Shown in pieces: positions 60,607 through 64,000 of a DNA stretch of 64,000 nt. Made by a program: the position numbers and the translations under genes. This stretch comes from Haloarcula amylolytica JCM 13557 (lineage in GTDB: Archaea; Halobacteriota; Halobacteria; Halobacteriales; Haloarculaceae), in assembly GCF_000336615.1 (NCBI RefSeq), contig NZ_AOLW01000011.1, forward strand, positions 49,035-113,034, in the 5' to 3' direction. Positions within the stretch are counted from its first letter, which is position 1. The number at the start of each line of letters is the position of its first letter. The notes under the pieces are model-generated. The model saw only the letters and a program-made list of their open reading frames with translations. It made no database searches and was not told the origin of the DNA.

Positions 60607-61857
60607 ATGGGTAGTGTTGCGATGCACGATACAGTCAGCCGTCGAACTGTCATGAAGAGCATTGGTGCCGCAGGCGCTGTCGGACTTGCAGGCTGTTCGG
60701 CAGATGGTGGTGATGGTGGCAGCGAGAACACCATCAGCATGGGTATCCTAATGGGAGTCACAGGTGGTCTGTCCGAAGTGGGTCCCGCGATTCGGGACGC
60801 AGCAGAACTAGCCGTAAAACAGGTCCGAGACGCGGACAACGGGTTCGCAGTCGATACGCAGTTTGAGAATACGGAGACCAAGCCCAGTCGGGGTGTGAGT
60901 GGCGCGGAAGCCCTCGTGAACGGTGGCTACCCGATGATTTGCGGGGGGTTGGCGTCATCGGTGACACTGCAGGTCGCGGAGAACGTCGCAATTCCGAACC
61001 AGACCGTGATGTGCTCACCATCGGCGACGTCGCCGGACGTCACATCACTGGAGGATAACGACTTCGTGTACCGGACGCCGCCGACCGATAAGTTGCAAGG
61101 ATCACTGCTGGCACAGATAGCGGCCGAACGGCTTGAGAAGGAGAGCGCAGCTATCCTCTTTCTCAACAACGCGTACGGGAACGGCCTGTCGAACGGATTC
61201 ACGAAGACGTTCGAGGGGGAGTACGGCGGTGAGGTCCTGAATCAGGTCTCGTACTCGGCGGGTCGGTCCTCGTACACCTCCCAGTTGCAGAACGTGCTTG
61301 ACGGTGACCCGGAGACGCTCGTGATTATCGGCTATCCGGAGAGTGGGAACAAGATCTTCCGGAACTTCTACGAGAACTTCGACAGAGCGGACATGGATAT
61401 CCTGGTGCCGGACGGGCTCAGGGCCGATGACTTGCCCGGGAATGTGGGCCACGACATGACAAACGTCCGCGGGACCAATCCGTCCTCGGCCGGACCGGGA
61501 ATCGAGTACTTCAGGTCTGCATACGAAGACGAGTACGACTCTGCACCGGGACCGTTCAATCAGCAGTCGTTCGATGCTGCGGCGGTTCTGCTGCTGGCAC
61601 GCGCGGCAGCCGGTGAAGATGCTGGGACCGCAATCCGCGATCAAATGCGGGCAGTCACAGAACCAGGCGGCGAAACAGTCGGACCCGAAAACCTTGGAGA
61701 GGGTGTTTCGCTGGCGGCCGACGGGAACGAAATCAATTATCAGGGCGTCTCGGGTCCGGTTGAGTTCGACGAGAACGGGGACCTGGCCAGCGCCGTGTAC
61801 AACTACTTCAGGTACACGGAGGACGGCACAGAGAATATCGAACAGGTGGAGGTGTAA
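60607..61857 (+). CDS. Liv-type ABC transporter substrate-binding lipoprotein (second system)
   Basis: A 416-aa exported lipoprotein. SRRTVMKSIGAAGAVGLAGC has the twin-arginine motif and lipobox, followed by an Asp/Gly/Ser linker. The type I binding fold begins ISMGILMGVTGGLSEVGPAI. A second ATG five codons later (60622) is possible; the first one fits a leaderless start with the upstream palindrome/TATA. It is only distantly similar to the binding protein at 27132. A LivH permease is encoded 1.6 kb downstream, beyond an aminotransferase. Confidence 0.92.
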   Translation: MGSVAMHDTVSRRTVMKSIGAAGAVGLAGCSADGGDGGSENTISMGILMGVTGGLSEVGPAIRDAAELAVKQVRDADNGFAVDTQFENTETKPSRGVSGAEALVNGGYPMICGGLASSVTLQVAENVAIPNQTVMCSPSATSPDVTSLEDNDFVYRTPPTDKLQGSLLAQIAAERLEKESAAILFLNNAYGNGLSNGFTKTFEGEYGGEVLNQVSYSAGRSSYTSQLQNVLDGDPETLVIIGYPESGNKIFRNFYENFDRADMDILVPDGLRADDLPGNVGHDMTNVRGTNPSSAGPGIEYFRSAYEDEYDSAPGPFNQQSFDAAAVLLLARAAAGEDAGTAIRDQMRAVTEPGGETVGPENLGEGVSLAADGNEINYQGVSGPVEFDENGDLASAVYNYFRYTEDGTENIEQVEV

Positions 61858-62043
61858 CCGAAATACTGCTGGGCTTTCTCCTCTAACTGCAATTGCCCCT
61901 CAGTATGACAGTCGAAGTGGATTTTGTACCATTGCCGTGGCTCAGATAGAACCTAGTCATCATACTGTCTGGCAAAGTTGAAGGGACGGCACCTGTCGTA
62001 CAACCGAAAGACTATAATCAAATACCGTTATACTCATGAACTG

Positions 62044-63162
62044 ATGTCTCAGTACGCAGCACGCGTCGAAGAGATGGATATCAGCGGCATCCGAGAAGTC
62101 TTCGAGGCGGCAGGCGAAGACGCAATAAACCTGGGTCTCGGTCAGCCTGATTTCCCAACTCCAGAACACGCCCGGGAGGCAGCGACGAGTGCGATTCAGG
62201 ATGGGATGGGCGACTCATACACGTCCAACAAGGGCATTCCAGAACTCAGAGACGCCATCAGTGAACGCTACGCCACCGACAACGGACAGGACATACCGCC
62301 CGAAAACATCATCGCCACTGCCGGCGCAAGCGAGGCGATCCACGTCGCCATCGAAGCCCACGTCCAGCCAGGTGACGAAGTGCTCTGCCCCGACCCCGGG
62401 TTTCTGGCCTACGAACAACTGGTGCTACTCGCCGGTGGCGAACCGAAGCGGGTCGAACTCAGAGATGACCTGACCCTCGACCCCGCTGCTGTGGAGGATG
62501 CCATCACGGACAACACGTCACTGTTTATCGTTAACAGTCCTGCGAACCCGACCGGTGCGGTGCAATCGAAGCGGGATATGGCGGAGTTCGCGCGGCTAGC
62601 GGATGAGCACGAAGTCATTTGCCTCTCCGACGAGGTCTACGAGAAGATCGTCTTCGACGGTGAACACCACTCACCGGCGGAGTTCGCTAGCTCCGATAGG
62701 GTCATTCAGGCCAGCGCGTGCTCGAAAACGTACTCGATGACGGGGTGGCGGCTCGGGTGGGTGGCGGCCAGTTCGGAGCGGATCGAACGGATGCTCCGGG
62801 TGCACCAGTACGTGCAGGCGTGTGCCAGCGCTCCATCGCAGTACGCTGCTGAAGCGGCGCTTACCGGCCCACAGGAACCGGTGCGAGAGATGGTGTCGGC
62901 CTTCGAAGAGCGTCGAAACGTACTTCTCGATGGGTTGGAGGATATCGGCCTCGACACACCAGTGCCGAAGGGAGCGTTCTACGCGATGCCCCACGTCCCG
63001 GACGGATGGACCCAGAAGATGCTGGACAACGACGTCATCGTGGTTCCTGGCGAGGCATTCGGGCCGAGCGGTGAGGGACAGGCGCGGATCTCGTATGCTA
63101 CGAGCACAGCTGAACTGAAAGAGGCGCTGGAAGTGATGGGAACGGTCACGGATTCTCTGTAG
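62044..63162 (+). CDS. class I/II aminotransferase (aspartate-aminotransferase type)
   Basis: A 372-aa PLP aminotransferase. INLGLGQPDFPTPEH is the usual N-terminal motif, NSPANPTGAV and LSDEVYEKIVF bind cofactor, and the Schiff-base Lys is in SACSKTYSMTGWRLGWVA. It lies between two genes of a Liv-type importer, so it probably transaminates an imported amino acid or a related amine. Aspartate, aromatic or branched-chain specificity is not visible. ATG 62044 is chosen since MSQYAARVEEM is the conserved start. Confidence 0.92.
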   Translation: MSQYAARVEEMDISGIREVFEAAGEDAINLGLGQPDFPTPEHAREAATSAIQDGMGDSYTSNKGIPELRDAISERYATDNGQDIPPENIIATAGASEAIHVAIEAHVQPGDEVLCPDPGFLAYEQLVLLAGGEPKRVELRDDLTLDPAAVEDAITDNTSLFIVNSPANPTGAVQSKRDMAEFARLADEHEVICLSDEVYEKIVFDGEHHSPAEFASSDRVIQASACSKTYSMTGWRLGWVAASSERIERMLRVHQYVQACASAPSQYAAEAALTGPQEPVREMVSAFEERRNVLLDGLEDIGLDTPVPKGAFYAMPHVPDGWTQKMLDNDVIVVPGEAFGPSGEGQARISYATSTAELKEALEVMGTVTDSL

Positions 63163-63495
63163 CGCGCCAGCAGGGACTCGCGACTGACTTCGCCTTCCGG
63201 CAATCGGTTTCATATTTCTCGTCGTGGACATAGATACATATGCGATTCAAGGAAGCACTGCCGAAGTCGGGAGCGTATGCGCCCGCGGTTGTGTACTGAC
63301 CCCTGGTATCAACGCTGAACCCTGATATCAACGCCTGCGGTTGCAAAGCTCGCCTGACTTAGTTACAATGTCTGATATATGTTGGTAATTACCGTGTGTA
63401 GTACTAGCATGAAACGGGCGTATATCTTCGGTTCCCTGTGATTCTATGACGATTTTACATCAAGATTTTTAACACTGGGTACAGAGCACGATAAT
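63163..63495. other. 333-nt intergenic region
   Basis: No gene is supported. A 19-codon frame begins at 63241 on the plus strand but has no recognisable features. AT-rich sequence shortly before 63496 may hold the promoter of the LivH gene. Confidence 0.5.
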
Positions 63496-64000
63496 ATGGC
63501 GGCACGAGACTACTACAGCCGTGGACAGAATCTACTATACAACCGCCCAGTACTCGTTATATTCGCCGTTATCGGCGTGTTTCTCGTATTCGACATCCTT
63601 CGACAGTTAGGCACTGGCACAATCGTCGTCACAGACCTCATGAGTTATCTCTGGAACGGACTGGTGCTTGGGATGTCGCTTGGACTGGCCGGTGTCGGCC
63701 TCTCGATGACGTACAGTATCCTCAATTTCGCGAACTTTGCCCACGGTGACTTGATTACGAGCGGTGCGTTCGCCGGATGGGCGACAGCGTTTCTGATTGC
63801 GGGCCTGGGGGAATTCTCCGTCGAAGCGCTCGTCCTCATCGGCGGCCCAATCGCAGTCGGTTCGAATGAGCTCGGAATAAACGTCGTCAACACCCCACTG
63901 GCGCTTCTGGCTGGATTACTCGTCGCCGCGGCCCTCACAGCCGTCCTCTCGCTTTTGCTGGATCGAATCGTGTTCAAACCGATGCGCAGTGCCGACGGCG
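63496..64000 (+). CDS. LivH-type ABC permease, N-terminal part
   Basis: The first 168 codons of a gene that runs off the window. The predicted protein begins with a short polar segment and an additional hydrophobic helix (VLVIFAVIGVFLVFDIL), then the LivH core: YLWNGLVLGMSLGLAGVGLS and SILNFANFAHGDLITSGAFAG. It should be the permease partner of the binding protein at 60607. Unlike the first system, whether LivM is fused cannot be seen. Confidence 0.9.
   Translation, partial: MAARDYYSRGQNLLYNRPVLVIFAVIGVFLVFDILRQLGTGTIVVTDLMSYLWNGLVLGMSLGLAGVGLSMTYSILNFANFAHGDLITSGAFAGWATAFLIAGLGEFSVEALVLIGGPIAVGSNELGINVVNTPLALLAGLLVAAALTAVLSLLLDRIVFKPMRSADG

Noticed and set aside
1-64000. CRISPR arrays, tRNA or rRNA genes, integrase attachment sites
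   Set aside because: No regularly spaced repeats, cloverleaf-like or rRNA-like sequence, or integrase gene was found on reading the window.

Overview
The window is GC-rich chromosomal or megaplasmid DNA from a halophilic archaeon (class Halobacteria). The evidence is strongly acidic proteins, twin-arginine lipoprotein signals on the binding proteins, a PGF-CTERM tail, TATA-box promoters about 27-35 nt before start codons (leaderless style), a Bat-type HTH-10 regulator, F420 enzymes and a haloarchaeal-type glucose dehydrogenase. Coding density is high. Nearly every gene belongs to a catabolic or uptake module. No rRNA, tRNA, CRISPR array or intact transposase was found.

1-9.5 kb: an acyl-CoA module. 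It has the tail of an AMP-forming acyl-CoA ligase, an isovaleryl-CoA-dehydrogenase-like enzyme, a biotin carboxylase/BCCP subunit, a carboxyltransferase with an N-terminal extension, a MaoC hydratase and, on the other strand, a CitE-type lyase. A methyltransferase and an amidohydrolase lie nearby.

8.0-22.1 kb: an almost complete aerobic phenylacetate (Paa) pathway: PaaG-like isomerase, HTH-10 regulator, PaaA, a double-domain PaaB, PaaC, a PaaD split into two genes, PaaZ split into aldehyde dehydrogenase and MaoC hydratase, PaaI, PaaK, PaaJ-, PaaH- and PaaF-like enzymes. No PaaE reductase is present. A thiolase coupled to a catalytically dead HMG-CoA-synthase-like/DUF35 fusion sits inside this block.

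22.2-32.9 kb: an IclR regulator, an EthD-like protein, a VOC protein, a large secreted penicillin-acylase-family enzyme with a sortable C-terminus, a Liv-type ABC transporter whose two permeases are fused, and a second IclR regulator. The acylase could supply phenylacetate or another acid from amides to the neighbouring pathway (inference).

34-47.4 kb: a sugar module. It has an ABC importer (four genes, the operon carrying a MITE-like element), cytoplasmic GH3 N-acetylhexosaminidase, PIG-L deacetylase, SelA-like PLP ammonia-lyase candidate, SIS-domain deaminase/isomerase, an enolase-superfamily sugar-acid dehydratase lacking both catalytic histidines, an IclR regulator and glucose dehydrogenase. 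Together these suggest amino-sugar catabolism, possibly through unphosphorylated glucosaminate to 2-keto-3-deoxygluconate.

47.9-64 kb: a second, less readable catabolic block. It has an HD protein with a tandem EthD protein, aldehyde dehydrogenase, F420:NADP oxidoreductase, acyl-CoA synthetase, thioesterase, F420-type luciferase-like enzyme, divergent M24 protein, NAD-dependent epimerase and a ThDP enzyme. After a 1.1-kb palindrome-rich intergenic region come a second Liv-type binding protein, an aminotransferase and a LivH permease cut by the window end.
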